The notes under the pieces were generated by a model. It saw only the letters and a list, made by a program, of their open reading frames with translations. It was not told the DNA's origin and searched no databases. The position numbers and the translations under genes were made by a program. Positions 25,601 to 33,055 of a DNA stretch of 64,000 bases are shown in pieces (the stretch's first letter is position 1; every line of letters starts with the position of its first letter). This DNA is from DATAVK01 sp036267755 (GTDB lineage: Bacteria; Actinomycetota; Actinomycetes; JAFAQI01). Location: positions 14,771 to 78,770 of the forward strand of contig DATAVK010000134.1 in assembly GCA_036267755.1 (NCBI GenBank), in the 5' to 3' direction.

Positions 25601-26396
25601 AAGCCGCCGGCTGCAGCTACTCGCGGGGCTCCGCGCCGCGCTCGCCGACGGCTCGCTTCGCGTCGAATACCAACCCAAGATCCGACTGGGCGGCGGTGAG
25701 GTGGTCGGGTTCGAGGCGCTGGTCCGCTGGCGACACCCGGAGATGGGACCGATCTCGCCCGACGAGTTCGTTCCGTTGGCCGAGGCCACCGGCTTGATCT
25801 CCGCCCTGACCAGTACGGTCCTTCGCACCGCCCTCAGCACCTGCCGCAGCTGGCACGACGCCGGCAAGCCGGTCGGAATCGCCGTCAACATCTCGGCCCG
25901 CAGCCTGGACGACCCCGTGCTTGTCGGGCAGGTCGCCGCCATGCTCACGGCCTGCGGCCTCGAGCCCCGCTGGCTCACCCTGGAGATCACCGAGAGCAGC
26001 GTCATGGAGAACCATGAGCGCAGCCTCGAGGTGTTGCGACAGCTCCGGATGCTCGGCGTCCGGCTCTCGATCGACGACTTCGGTACCGGCTACTCCTCGC
26101 TCCACCAGCTCCGCGGCCTGCCGGTCCACGAGGTCAAGATCGATCGATCGTTCGTCGAGGTGGTGGACGGCGACGGAGCGGACCGCGCCGTGGTCCGCGC
26201 GGTCGTCGAGCTGTGCGTTTCACTCGGCCTGACGTCCGTGGCGGAGGGCGTAGAAAAGGCCTCCCAGGCCTACGCACTCGAATCGCTCGGTGTCGACCAG
26301 GTCCAGGGGTTCTTCCACAGTCGGCCGATGGCGCCCGGCGCTGCCCTCGAGTGGCTGCTGCCTCGGCGCGTCGTCAGCATCCCGATCAACAACTAG
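22656..26396 (+). CDS. MFS transporter fused to membrane sensor–GAF-like–GGDEF–EAL c-di-GMP enzyme
   Basis: One open frame of 1246 residues. Residues about 10–400 are a 12-helix MFS_3-type exporter (SAYADRLPRRTVLVVCDF motif). About 425–640 is a second membrane domain of 6–8 helices, like MASE-type sensors. About 650–790 is a GAF-like linker. GGDEF (about 805–960) has the signature changed to GSDQF and is likely inactive. EAL (about 970–1235) keeps EALVRW, NISARSL, ITESS, DDFGTGYSS, VKIDRSF, VAEGVE and QGFF, so it should be an active c-di-GMP phosphodiesterase. ATG 22656 has AGGAAGG. An in-frame ATG at 23877 with GGAAGGGG 8 bases upstream would give a standalone 839-residue enzyme. The first two thirds look visibly less GC-rich than the EAL part. 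Confidence 0.85.
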   Translation: MTDTQAPRRITFRDTLRNREFRAMFFAESLSMVGNQLALVAVALLIYSRTHSALYSALTYAVGYAPWLLVGPILSAYADRLPRRTVLVVCDFLRAVLVLALILPGLPTAVTLALLFLIALLDPPFLSARAALLPDVVGEGPMYAASANLSNLTIQLGTVAGLALGGLVVAVSGVRTALLADAATFVLSAVLMQFCVRHRPAPLTGTSALWADVRAGALVVFREPKLRWLVLTTWLISAACIAPYAVAVPYARAHGYGSLTAGLLAAAVPFGGVLGALLLARILPLRAAEPLMLPMALLTPLLLAITAADPRPELVGPLWVVAGITSAMMLTANRVFVVSVPSEMRGRAFGIAVAGLMGAQGLGALLAGLIAQHVGSALAVADLALPVFAMVVIVSLTSAFSPEGDRPMNSENTAHDEDSTMPAASRRPALRVWALNAVLVLFSALAFFGLSGHSTYLDINLSPWWLLFLFVIGMAYPVSFEFRKQSMIISFETVPLICGLLFLSPFTLIAIRVFAVLVTDAAIRRLPVVRWVFNCGLTAICTYLSIELFSLFSGGQHQAHPGIWPAIFASVVAGEVCSVLLVGVAVGLTDHTWKPIESLRVLAFAIPVNVVAACLGLLAAAALTYDVATAWAISIFLLLSVGAMQVYHRLSQRAAALDRLYAVAREMGPIAADPADLAPALTQLRRIMRADELELSVTTSADRSFATVVTVFDDENSGGEGVSVMKRALDDEMEASLDPRFKARLWLPRSRRSRQEADRLSTRVSSGDRTLGVLSAIGRTDQTATFESSDLHLLEAAADQLATALEKGRLVESLRRAATRDALTGLANLESLRSFLATMLDTGTGGVLLLLDIDRFHDVNDMLGHDAGDAVLVEVARRLESSPSHGALTARVGSDQFALAIPGAAGSEVARLAALAVKSRVDGSLRFADVSADVRVTVGVARSPDHGHDAPTLLRRAEMAMTVAKGTSSGIGEWEPSYERDGSRRLQLLAGLRAALADGSLRVEYQPKIRLGGGEVVGFEALVRWRHPEMGPISPDEFVPLAEATGLISALTSTVLRTALSTCRSWHDAGKPVGIAVNISARSLDDPVLVGQVAAMLTACGLEPRWLTLEITESSVMENHERSLEVLRQLRMLGVRLSIDDFGTGYSSLHQLRGLPVHEVKIDRSFVEVVDGDGADRAVVRAVVELCVSLGLTSVAEGVEKASQAYALESLGVDQVQGFFHSRPMAPGAALEWLLPRRVVSIPINN
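23861..23879 (+). promoter_or_regulatory. Internal ribosome binding site and start inside the MFS–EAL gene
   Basis: GGAAGGGG (23861–23868) precedes ATG (23877–23879) by 8 bases, in the same frame as the MFS part. Translation from here would yield the sensor–GGDEF–EAL protein without the transporter, at the length such enzymes usually have. It lies exactly at the junction between the last MFS helix and the linker. Confidence 0.5.
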
Positions 26397-26409
26397 TCCA
26401 GAAACGCCA

Positions 26410-26453
26410 GAGGGGCCCAGGTCGGCGCGTTAGTCACCGACTTCTGGCCCCTC
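26410..26453. terminator. Large hairpin between the EAL gene and an 8-codon gene
   Basis: GAGGGGCC…GTCGG (26410–26425) pairs with CCGAC…GGCCCCTC (26437–26453) with a small internal mismatch. It lies 13 bases after the EAL stop on the plus strand and 20 bases after the mini-gene stop on the minus strand, where a short T-rich stretch follows. It likely ends both transcripts. Confidence 0.6.
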
Positions 26454-26473
26454 GTGAGCGTACGGGCGAATGC

Positions 26474-26500
26474 TCAGCCCCAGCGAACGATCTGTGTCAT
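26474..26500 (-). CDS. Candidate 8-residue peptide gene (MTQIVRWG)
   Basis: ATG 26500 opens eight codons (MTQIVRWG) and a TGA. AGAGGAGG ends four bases before the ATG, one of the strongest ribosome sites in the window. Upstream is a promoter-like pair TTGGTG–17–GATACT, and downstream a large hairpin, so the whole makes an independent unit of about 160 nt. A leader peptide would need a gene behind it on the same strand, but the next DNA is the 3′ end of the opposite EAL gene. I do not recognise the peptide. It may be a signal peptide, a regulator, or part of a small RNA. Confidence 0.45.
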   Translation of the reverse strand: MTQIVRWG

Positions 26501-26574
26501 GGTTCCTCCTCTGCGGCCGATCCGGTCCTGAGGCCAGTGTGGGCCATTTGGCCTAACTGCGCTAGCCCGATCAG

Positions 26575-26603
26575 AGTATCGGATGCTCACAGGGTGTCAC
26601 CAA
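26575..26603 (-). promoter_or_regulatory. Promoter of the 8-codon gene
   Basis: Minus strand −35 TTGGTG (26598–26603), 17-base spacer, −10 GATACT (26575–26580). Transcription would start near 26568, giving a leader of about 68 nt that includes a GGCC-ATTT-GGCC hairpin (26542–26553). Confidence 0.45.
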
Positions 26604-26636
26604 AAACGGACACTTTGGCTGATTTGTCGACGGCGC

Positions 26637-26654
26637 GGAGCAATGGACTGCTCC
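26637..26654 (-). terminator. Hairpin after the uracil-DNA glycosylase gene
   Basis: GGAGCA and TGCTCC pair perfectly around a 6-base loop, 54 bases beyond the glycosylase stop on the minus strand. It separates that gene from the mini-gene promoter. The rest of the 312-base gap (26397–26708) holds the mini-gene, its promoter and the large hairpin. Confidence 0.4.
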
Positions 26655-26708
26655 AAATGGCTCAAGGTGGTACGCAATCGTGCCGATATGTCAGCCGAAC
26701 GGTGCCGT

Positions 26709-27542
26709 CTACCGACCGCCAGGGGTCGAACCGCGTTCGGCGTCGGACTCACGGTGTGTGACTGCCCACGCCTTGGCCCGCTCGATGACCGCGTCGAGCA
26801 TGGGCTCGGTCAACCGGCCGGTGAAGGTATTCTGCTGGCTCGGGTGGTAGCACCCCAGAACGAGCAGGCCATCAAGCTCGACCTCGGCACGATGACCGAA
26901 CCGTCGGGCGGGGCGAGGTACGGCGTACCCGAGGTCCCTCAGGACCGGCCACAGCGCGCCCCAGGCGAACCCGCCCAGTACGACGATGACCCGAAGCCGC
27001 GGCCTCAGTAGCGCGAGCTCACGCTGCATCCACGGCCGGCAGGTGTCTCGCTCCTGAGGAGTCGGTGAGTTCGCCGGCGGCGCGCACCGGACAGCGGCGA
27101 ACATCCGTACGTCGATGAGCTCCTGCCCGTCATCGGCACGCTCCGAGGTCGGGAGCGTGGCCAGGCCGCCTCGATACAGCGCCGCGAACAGCCAGTCGCC
27201 GCTGCGATCCCCGGTGAAGACGCGGCCGGTGCGGTTCCCGCCGTGCGCCGCGGGGGCGAGTCCGACAATCGCGATAGCTGGCCGGTCAGCGCCCCAGCCG
27301 GGGATCGGGCGGCCCCAGTACGGCTCGTCGCGGAAGCTGGCGCGCTTGTCCGCCGCCACCCGCTCGCGCCACTCAACGAGTCGCGGACACGCTCGGCACA
27401 CCGAAATCATCGCGGTGAGCGGCTCGAGGGCACTTGCCGTCCGGGCCAGCCGCGCCACGGCGAGCGCGTCGGTCGCCACCGGCGTCGAGGGGTCCGCGAG
27501 GTCCCCGGGCCATCCGGCACCCGGCTTCGCCACCACTGGCAC
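26709..27542 (-). CDS. Uracil-DNA glycosylase, family 5 (UdgB-like)
   Basis: 277-residue DNA repair enzyme removing uracil and related bases. The family 5 motif A is GLAPAAHGGNRTGRVFTGD (about residues 94–112), without the usual acidic catalytic residue of other families, and motif B is CYHPSQQNTFTGRLT (about 234–248). Iron–sulfur cysteines are seen in CRACPRL near residue 49 and later at CAPPANS and in motif B. This is the thermophile/actinobacterial 4Fe–4S type. GTG start at 27542. Stand-alone gene, divergent from the DUF1275 gene. Confidence 0.88.
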   Translation of the reverse strand: MPVVAKPGAGWPGDLADPSTPVATDALAVARLARTASALEPLTAMISVCRACPRLVEWRERVAADKRASFRDEPYWGRPIPGWGADRPAIAIVGLAPAAHGGNRTGRVFTGDRSGDWLFAALYRGGLATLPTSERADDGQELIDVRMFAAVRCAPPANSPTPQERDTCRPWMQRELALLRPRLRVIVVLGGFAWGALWPVLRDLGYAVPRPARRFGHRAEVELDGLLVLGCYHPSQQNTFTGRLTEPMLDAVIERAKAWAVTHRESDAERGSTPGGR

Positions 27543-27594
27543 ATCCCACCACGATGTTCACCACGCGACGCGACCGCTCTGCCACCATGCACCC

Positions 27595-28308
27595 ATGCCC
27601 GGATCTGCGCGGACGGCGGTATCGCGGTCCCTTGGCGCCGACGCCGATCACGGCCCGATCCCGATGATCCTGCTCCTGCTCACGATCGTCACGGGGGTGG
27701 TCGACGCGGTCAGCATCCTCGCCCTGGGACGGGTATTCGTCGCCAACATGACCGGCAACGTGGTGTTCATCGGCTTCGCCCTAGCGAAGGCGCCCGGTTT
27801 CTCGCTCGCCGCCTCGCTATCGGCCTTGGCAGGGTTCATCGTCGGCGCAAATATCGGCGGCTGGCTCGACGAGCCACCCCCCGGTCGAGCCGCTGAGCTG
27901 CTGCGGACCGGCCTCGTCATCGAGGTGGTCCTGCTCGGAGCGGCGCTCATCGTTGCCGCGGTGGCGCCACACCCGCTCGGTAACGCAATCCGGGACGTCG
28001 TGGCGGGTCTAGCGGCCGTCGCGCTCGGAACCCAGAACGCCGTCGTACGCCGGTTGAAGGTCCCGGACCTCACGACAACCGTGCTGACGATGACGCTGGT
28101 CGGCATCGCCTCGGAGATCCGCTCTCAGCCGTCATCGGTGACCGTGCGACGCGTCCTGTCCGTCGCCTCGATGCTGCTGGGCGCCGTGGTGGGCGCGCTG
28201 CTCGTCATCCATGTGTCGTCGACCGCCGGCCTGGCTCTCGCTGTCTCGCTGCTGGTCGTCGCGCTCGTAGCGACGATCATCGCGGTCCGCGCGGCTCGAG
28301 CGGCTTGA
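27595..28308 (+). CDS. YoaK/DUF1275 family membrane protein
   Basis: 237-residue protein with six or seven hydrophobic helices. The DUF1275 pattern is clear: LTIVTGVVDAVSILALGRVFVANMTGN (in parts TGVVDAVSIL and FVANMTGNVVFIG) and later GTQNAVVRRLKVPDLTTTV with the conserved threonine-rich turn. Function unknown; a transport or membrane-stress role has been proposed for relatives. ATG 27595 chosen; the upstream open frame is antisense to the glycosylase. The 3′ end overlaps the convergent GNAT gene by 32 bases. Confidence 0.85.
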   Translation: MPGSARTAVSRSLGADADHGPIPMILLLLTIVTGVVDAVSILALGRVFVANMTGNVVFIGFALAKAPGFSLAASLSALAGFIVGANIGGWLDEPPPGRAAELLRTGLVIEVVLLGAALIVAAVAPHPLGNAIRDVVAGLAAVALGTQNAVVRRLKVPDLTTTVLTMTLVGIASEIRSQPSSVTVRRVLSVASMLLGAVVGALLVIHVSSTAGLALAVSLLVVALVATIIAVRAARAA

Positions 28309-28717
28309 TCCAGCGCGACCACTCTGGCTGCCGCCGATAGCCCAACCGCGCCCACACCGGGTGCGCCGAGTCGTTCTCGTCGAGCACCATCGCGTCGACC
28401 CGGCCGAGGCCGAACCCACGAAACCTGTGCTCCGCCGCCTCCACAAGGCGCCGCGCGATGCCCTGTCCGCGGGTCTCGGGCGCCACCGCGAGCCGGTAAA
28501 GGTGGCCGCGCCAGCCGTCCCAGCCGGCGACCAGGGTCCCGACGATCCGCTCACCGTCGACCGCCAGCATCAACGCGGCCGGATCTCGCGCGATGAGCGC
28601 ACGCACCGCTGTTTCGCTGTCGGGTGGCCGATGCGCGTCCTCGGCCGCCACCGACCAGAACTCGAGCACGGTGGCCACATCGGCATCGACCGCCGGACGC
28701 AACGTCGGCCTAGGCAA
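28277..28717 (-). CDS. GNAT-family N-acetyltransferase
   Basis: 146-residue acyl-CoA-dependent acetyltransferase. The CoA pyrophosphate loop is in LAVAPETRGQGIARRLVEAAE (about residues 76–96: V-x-P-x-x-RGQGIAR), followed by the Asn/Asp-rich beta-strand MVLDENDSAHPVWARLGY. Substrate unknown. Best start is TTG at 28717, which overlaps the ppx stop by 8 bases, so it is probably the last gene of the eno–ftsB–DUF501–ppx operon. It ends inside the convergent DUF1275 gene. Confidence 0.82.
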   Translation of the reverse strand: MPRPTLRPAVDADVATVLEFWSVAAEDAHRPPDSETAVRALIARDPAALMLAVDGERIVGTLVAGWDGWRGHLYRLAVAPETRGQGIARRLVEAAEHRFRGFGLGRVDAMVLDENDSAHPVWARLGYRRQPEWSRWIKPLEPRGPR

Positions 28718-29630
28718 TCGAGAACGCGATGCCGTCGAGGATGTCGTGTTCGCTCGCCATCACGGCGTCGAACCCGCATCGGCGCATGATTGTCTCCAGC
28801 ACGAGGGCACCGCCCCCAATGACGTCGACCCGACCCGGGTGCATCACCGGCATCGCGGCACGTTCCGCACGGGTGGCGGCGAGCAGCCTCTGGGTGACCT
28901 CCGTCACCTGCTCGATCGAGACACTCCGATGGTGAATCCGGTCCGGTTCGTAGCGGCTGAGGCCAAGAGCCAACGCTACGACCGTCGTGACCGAACCGGC
29001 GAGACCGACCAGGGTGCGGGCCGCCTCGATCGCCACTGCCTCGCCGGCCACGTCGATGGCCGCCTCGATATCGGCGGTCGCGGCCGCGATCTGCTCCGCG
29101 GTCGGTGGGTCATCACGCAGGTGTCGTTCCGTCAGGCGGACGCACCCGATGTCGACCGATCGTGCCTGGCGCGGACCCTCGTCGTCGCCCAGCACGAACT
29201 CCGTCGACCCACCGCCGATGTCCACGACGAGGTACGGCGATGCCAGCCCGCTCCCCCGCAGCTCACGCGTCGCCCCGTCGAAGGACAGCCCGGCCTCCTG
29301 GTCGCCCGTGATGACCTCGGGCGGGACCCCAAGCCGCTCCCGCACCCCGTCGACAAACACGTCTCGGTTGGCGGCGTCCCGGGTCGCGCTGGTCGCCACC
29401 ATGCGGATCCGGCTCACGTCGCCGGTGCGAATCTGCTCGGCGTACGAGTCGAGCACGCCGAAGGTGCGCCCGAGCGCCGCCTCGGACAGCCGGCCGGTGC
29501 GGTCGACCCCCTCGCCGAGCCGGACGATCTCCATCCGGCGTACGACGTCGACGAGTCGGTCACCGTCGATGTCGGCGATGAGCAGCCGCAGTGAGTTGGT
29601 CCCGCAGTCCAGCGCTGCCACCCGGTTCAC
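28710..29630 (-). CDS. ppx: Exopolyphosphatase / pppGpp phosphohydrolase
   Basis: 306-residue Ppx/GppA family enzyme of the ASKHA fold, hydrolysing polyphosphate ends or pppGpp. Phosphate motif 1 is ALDCGTNSLRLLIAD at the start, and motif 2 is YLVVDIGGGSTEFVLGD near residue 140. The short single-domain form (no C-terminal HD part) is the actinobacterial one (Rv1026-like). GTG 29630 overlaps the DUF501 stop by four bases; an ATG farther up is inside DUF501 and rejected. Next in line of a tightly coupled operon from eno. Confidence 0.9.
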   Translation of the reverse strand: MNRVAALDCGTNSLRLLIADIDGDRLVDVVRRMEIVRLGEGVDRTGRLSEAALGRTFGVLDSYAEQIRTGDVSRIRMVATSATRDAANRDVFVDGVRERLGVPPEVITGDQEAGLSFDGATRELRGSGLASPYLVVDIGGGSTEFVLGDDEGPRQARSVDIGCVRLTERHLRDDPPTAEQIAAATADIEAAIDVAGEAVAIEAARTLVGLAGSVTTVVALALGLSRYEPDRIHHRSVSIEQVTEVTQRLLAATRAERAAMPVMHPGRVDVIGGGALVLETIMRRCGFDAVMASEHDILDGIAFSIA

Positions 29631-30127
29631 GTCGGACCCGCCTCGTCGCCGGCCGAGACGCAAGGTCCGTCGGCACCCCAGTCGGGCAGCAGGGCCAGCG
29701 CCTCGTCGCCGAGCGGGTTGACGCCGGGTCCGACCGCGAGCGCGTGGGCCACGAGCACGTGCAGGCATTTGACCCGCGTCGGCATCCCTCCCGCGGACAC
29801 CTCCGTGCCCAACGGCGCGAGCGCGTCGCGGCGGGCCAGATAGTCGGCGTGCGCGTCCCGGTACGCCGCAGCCAGCTCGCCGTCGGTGGCCAGCCGTTCG
29901 GTCATCTCGCGCATCAAGCCGGACGCCTCGAGCCGTCCGACGGCCGAACGAGCCCGCGGGCAGGTCAAGTAGTACAAGGTCGGGAACGGCGTACCGTCCT
30001 CGAGCCGCGGGGAGGTCTCGACGACGTCGGGCAGACCGCAGTCACATCGGTGCGCCACTGCTCGGGTCGCGCGCGGTGGCCGGTGGAGCTGTTCGGCGAC
30101 GACGGCGAGATCGGCCGGGTCGATCAC
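29627..30127 (-). CDS. DUF501 protein
   Basis: 166-residue soluble protein of the DUF501 family, unknown function. The conserved cysteine-bearing middle HRCDCGLPDVVETSPRL, then GTPFPTLYYLTCPRA, and later GGMPTRVKCLHVLVAHALAVG are all present, a pattern that may bind a metal through the four cysteines and histidines. GTG 30127 overlaps the ftsB stop by four bases, and its own stop overlaps the ppx start in the same way. Always next to ftsB and ppx in actinobacteria, so a role near division or phosphate control is possible. Confidence 0.87.
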   Translation of the reverse strand: MIDPADLAVVAEQLHRPPRATRAVAHRCDCGLPDVVETSPRLEDGTPFPTLYYLTCPRARSAVGRLEASGLMREMTERLATDGELAAAYRDAHADYLARRDALAPLGTEVSAGGMPTRVKCLHVLVAHALAVGPGVNPLGDEALALLPDWGADGPCVSAGDEAGPT

Positions 30128-30633
30128 TTGGCCGGGGCGGCCGCGCCTGCCGCGCGCACCGACGACCACAGCTGCCCGTACCACGGCAAGGTCGACGCCG
30201 CGGTGGCCGTCGCGGTCGAGCGGCTCTTGTGCGTGGCCTTGTTCCCGAGGACGACGTAGGTCTTCTGCCCCGGCATCACGAGGTGCAGCCGCTGCCGCGC
30301 CTGCTGCTCGATGTACGACGGCTCCTGCCAGCGCTTGTGCTGGGCCCGCAAGGCGGTGATCTGGTGCTGGGTCTGCACGGTCTGTGCGCTCAGCGACGTG
30401 ATGTCGTTGCGCTGTCCCAGCCAGATCTTGAACGGAAGCGCGACGGCCAGCGTGACCGCGGCGAGTGCGACCACCAGAATCGCGGCTCGGGCGGTGAGCG
30501 TGGTCTGCCGCTTCCGACGCTCGGCGGCGGGACGTGGCGGCGCGGTCGTCGGCCGCGGTGCCCGCGACCGCCGGTCGAGCGCCGGGGTGGTGCGCTTGGC
30601 CGCCGGCCCCCTGCCTGCCGCACCCGATCTCAT
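30124..30633 (-). CDS. ftsB: Septum formation initiator FtsB/DivIC
   Basis: 169-residue bitopic division protein. A basic, proline-rich cytoplasmic head of about 45 residues is followed by one transmembrane helix (AAILVVALAAVTLAVALPF) and a periplasm-side coiled coil with ITSLSAQTVQTQHQITALRAQ and then WQEPSYIEQQARQRLHLVMPG, the DivIC signature. It links FtsL/FtsQ to the divisome. ATG 30633 overlaps the eno stop by four bases. A longer reading upstream is antisense-like over eno and rejected. Confidence 0.9.
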   Translation of the reverse strand: MRSGAAGRGPAAKRTTPALDRRSRAPRPTTAPPRPAAERRKRQTTLTARAAILVVALAAVTLAVALPFKIWLGQRNDITSLSAQTVQTQHQITALRAQHKRWQEPSYIEQQARQRLHLVMPGQKTYVVLGNKATHKSRSTATATAASTLPWYGQLWSSVRAAGAAAPAK

Positions 30634-31913
30634 GATCCGGTCCGCGCTCGCGGGAATGCGGATGCGCCGGCGTAGCGCGCGGCGTCGTCGAGCATCGACT
30701 CGATCCGCAGCAGCTGGTTGTACTTCGCCACCCGCTCGCTGCGGGCGGGTGCACCGGTCTTGATCTGGCCGCAGTTCGTCGCGACGGCGAGATCCGCGAT
30801 CGTGGTGTCTTCGGTCTCGCCGGAGCGGTGACTCATCATGCACGCGAAGCCGCCTCGGTGGGCCAGGTCCACCGCGTCGAGGGTCTCGGACAGCGTCCCG
30901 ATCTGGTTGACCTTGACGAGCAGTGCGTTCGCGGCACGCTCGGCGATGCCTCGCCGGATCCGCTCCGGGTTCGTCACGAACAGGTCGTCGCCAACGATCT
31001 GGACCCGGTCGCCGATCGACGCGGTCAGCTGCGCCCAGCCGGCCCAGTCATCCTCCGCGAGCGGGTCCTCCAGCGAGACGATCGGGTACGACGTGATCAG
31101 CTCGGTGTAGTAAGCCGTCATCTCCTCGGCGCTGCGGCTGCCGCCTTCGAAGCGGTAGCTCCCATTGCTGAAGAACTCTGTCGCGGCGGCGTCGATCGCG
31201 ATGGCGACATCCTCACCGGGGGCGAACCCGGCGTTCGTGATCGCCTCGACGATCGCCTCGACCGCGTCACGGTTAGTCGGCAGGTCGGGCGCGAAGCCCC
31301 CTTCGTCACCGAGTCCGGTCGACAACCCGCGTGACTTCAGTACCGCCTTCAGCGCGTGGTAGACCTCGGCGCCCCAGCGCAACGCCTCGCGGAACGTTGT
31401 GGCGCCCACGGGGGCGACCATGAACTCCTGGATGTCGACGTTGGTGTCGGCGTGGGCCCCGCCGTTGAGGATGTTGAGCATCGGCACCGGCAGCACGTGA
31501 GCCTGCGACCCGCCGACGAACCGGAACAGCGGAAGCTCGCACGACTCCGCCGCCGCCCGCGCTACTCCGAGCGAGACCCCGAGGATCGCGTTGGCACCCA
31601 GCCGGCTCTTGTCGGGTGTCCCATCGAGGTCGATCAGCGCCTGGTCGAGCAGCCGCTGCTCGGTCGCCTCGAGGCCCAGGATCTCCGGGGTGATCTGTTC
31701 CTCGACGGCGAGGACGGCGGACTCGACGCCCTTACCGCCGTACCGGTCACCACCGTCGCGGAGTTCAACGGCTTCGAACGCTCCGGTCGAAGCGCCGCTG
31801 GGCACAGCCGCGCGCCCCACCGTGCCGTCGTCGAGCAGGATCTCGACCTCGACGGTCGGGTTGCCCCGCGAGTCCAGGATCTCTCGGGCGGCAACGCCCT
31901 CGATGGTGGGCAC
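30630..31913 (-). CDS. eno: Enolase
   Basis: 427-residue glycolytic enzyme converting 2-phosphoglycerate to phosphoenolpyruvate. The Mg ligands and catalytic residues are in AIDAAATEF, SLEDPLAEDDWAGW and QIVGDDLFVTNP; the lysine base is in ALLVKVNQIGTL, and SHRSGETEDTTIADLAV completes the site. GTG 31913 has AAGGAG upstream; a −10-like TAGGGT lies about 50 bases before the start. First gene of a chain in which every junction to ppx is a 4-base overlap. Confidence 0.97.
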   Translation of the reverse strand: MPTIEGVAAREILDSRGNPTVEVEILLDDGTVGRAAVPSGASTGAFEAVELRDGGDRYGGKGVESAVLAVEEQITPEILGLEATEQRLLDQALIDLDGTPDKSRLGANAILGVSLGVARAAAESCELPLFRFVGGSQAHVLPVPMLNILNGGAHADTNVDIQEFMVAPVGATTFREALRWGAEVYHALKAVLKSRGLSTGLGDEGGFAPDLPTNRDAVEAIVEAITNAGFAPGEDVAIAIDAAATEFFSNGSYRFEGGSRSAEEMTAYYTELITSYPIVSLEDPLAEDDWAGWAQLTASIGDRVQIVGDDLFVTNPERIRRGIAERAANALLVKVNQIGTLSETLDAVDLAHRGGFACMMSHRSGETEDTTIADLAVATNCGQIKTGAPARSERVAKYNQLLRIESMLDDAARYAGASAFPRARTGS

Positions 31914-32010
31914 TGGTCAGCGGCTCCTTGCCGACGGGGAAGCATGCGGTCAGGCGCAAACCACCCTAATCTCCGGCCTGGTGTCCAGCCCGTGCGACCC
32001 GCCGTAAGCC

Positions 32011-32892
32011 TCATACCGCCGGAGTCGTGCGCCCGTCCCTCGTCGCCGCAGCCTGGGACGGCACCTCCACGTAAGCGCTGTCAATGTCGGCATCGGTCTC
32101 GCGAAGTGCGAAGCAGGACGCGGCGGCGATCAGCGACAGCAGCATGAGTGCGCCGAAGACGAAGCCACCCACGACGTCCATGCCCCAGTGCTTGATGAGG
32201 TAGATCCGGGTATACCCCTCGGTGAAGGCCAGTGCCGCGAGCACCGTCCAACCCGTGACGCGCCAAGCGCGACTGATCCGGGGCCAGGTGAGCAGCACAA
32301 GGAAGAACACCGTGCCGTAGACGGTGATGAGCCGGGCACAACCGCCGGAGGGATAGGACCCGAAGTCCGGGAACGTGGTGGCCGGTCGCGCGACGACCGC
32401 TTTGAGCACCATCTGGCCGGCCTTCTCCATACCGAAGGCCGCGACGATCAGTAGCGGCGGGATCCACCAGCCACGTCGCGCGATCGCCCACAGGGCTCCG
32501 AAAACGACGATGGCCACGACGCAGATCACCTTGATCTCCGGCCGGTTGCCCATCAGCGTGAGCCCGCTGTTGAGGTGATGCCAGGTGCCGTGGGTGCTCA
32601 CGTGCCGCTGGGTCCAGCGGATGAAAGGTGCGTCGATATTCGATTTGTACCGACGCGCGAACCGGCCCAACGGCCAGCAGACCGCGATGGTGGCGGCAGC
32701 TCCCGCGAACAGGATGGCCAGCGCCGCCAGGTGGTTGCCGAGCTGGTCGCGACAGGTCTCCCGAACGACGACAAGGCGATTGAGGCCGCGACGAACGGCT
32801 GGTTGCTGCGATGGGTGAAGGCGCCCTACCGTCCCCCCGACGACCACGATGATCGCGATCCCGGCTACGAAGAGGGCGAAGGCCAAAGTCAT
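32011..32892 (-). CDS. PAP2-family membrane phosphatase with altered motif
   Basis: 293-residue polytopic phosphatase of the PAP2 superfamily, likely acting on a lipid phosphate such as undecaprenyl pyrophosphate. The three motifs are seen as KAVVARP (motif 1), YPSGGCAR (motif 2) and TRIYLIKHWGMDVVGG (motif 3). Motif 2 is normally PSGH; here the histidine is glycine, which could weaken or change catalysis. Helices number about six. ATG at 32892. Upstream of eno by 97 bases and divergent from the Alg14-like gene, so it may serve the lipid carrier of the polysaccharide pathway. Confidence 0.82.
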   Translation of the reverse strand: MTLAFALFVAGIAIIVVVGGTVGRLHPSQQPAVRRGLNRLVVVRETCRDQLGNHLAALAILFAGAAATIAVCWPLGRFARRYKSNIDAPFIRWTQRHVSTHGTWHHLNSGLTLMGNRPEIKVICVVAIVVFGALWAIARRGWWIPPLLIVAAFGMEKAGQMVLKAVVARPATTFPDFGSYPSGGCARLITVYGTVFFLVLLTWPRISRAWRVTGWTVLAALAFTEGYTRIYLIKHWGMDVVGGFVFGALMLLSLIAAASCFALRETDADIDSAYVEVPSQAAATRDGRTTPAV

Positions 32893-33055
32893 GGGATCGA
32901 GCCAAGCATAAAAGTACGACCCGCCGCAGACGCTCTCCCAGGTTCACCCGGTCGAGGTATCAAGTCGTCGCAAGCCCCGTGACGCCGACGTGTCGGATCA
33001 CGACACGATGTGGGGTTCGCGACTGGTTGTCTACCGATGACAATAGGCCGAACGG

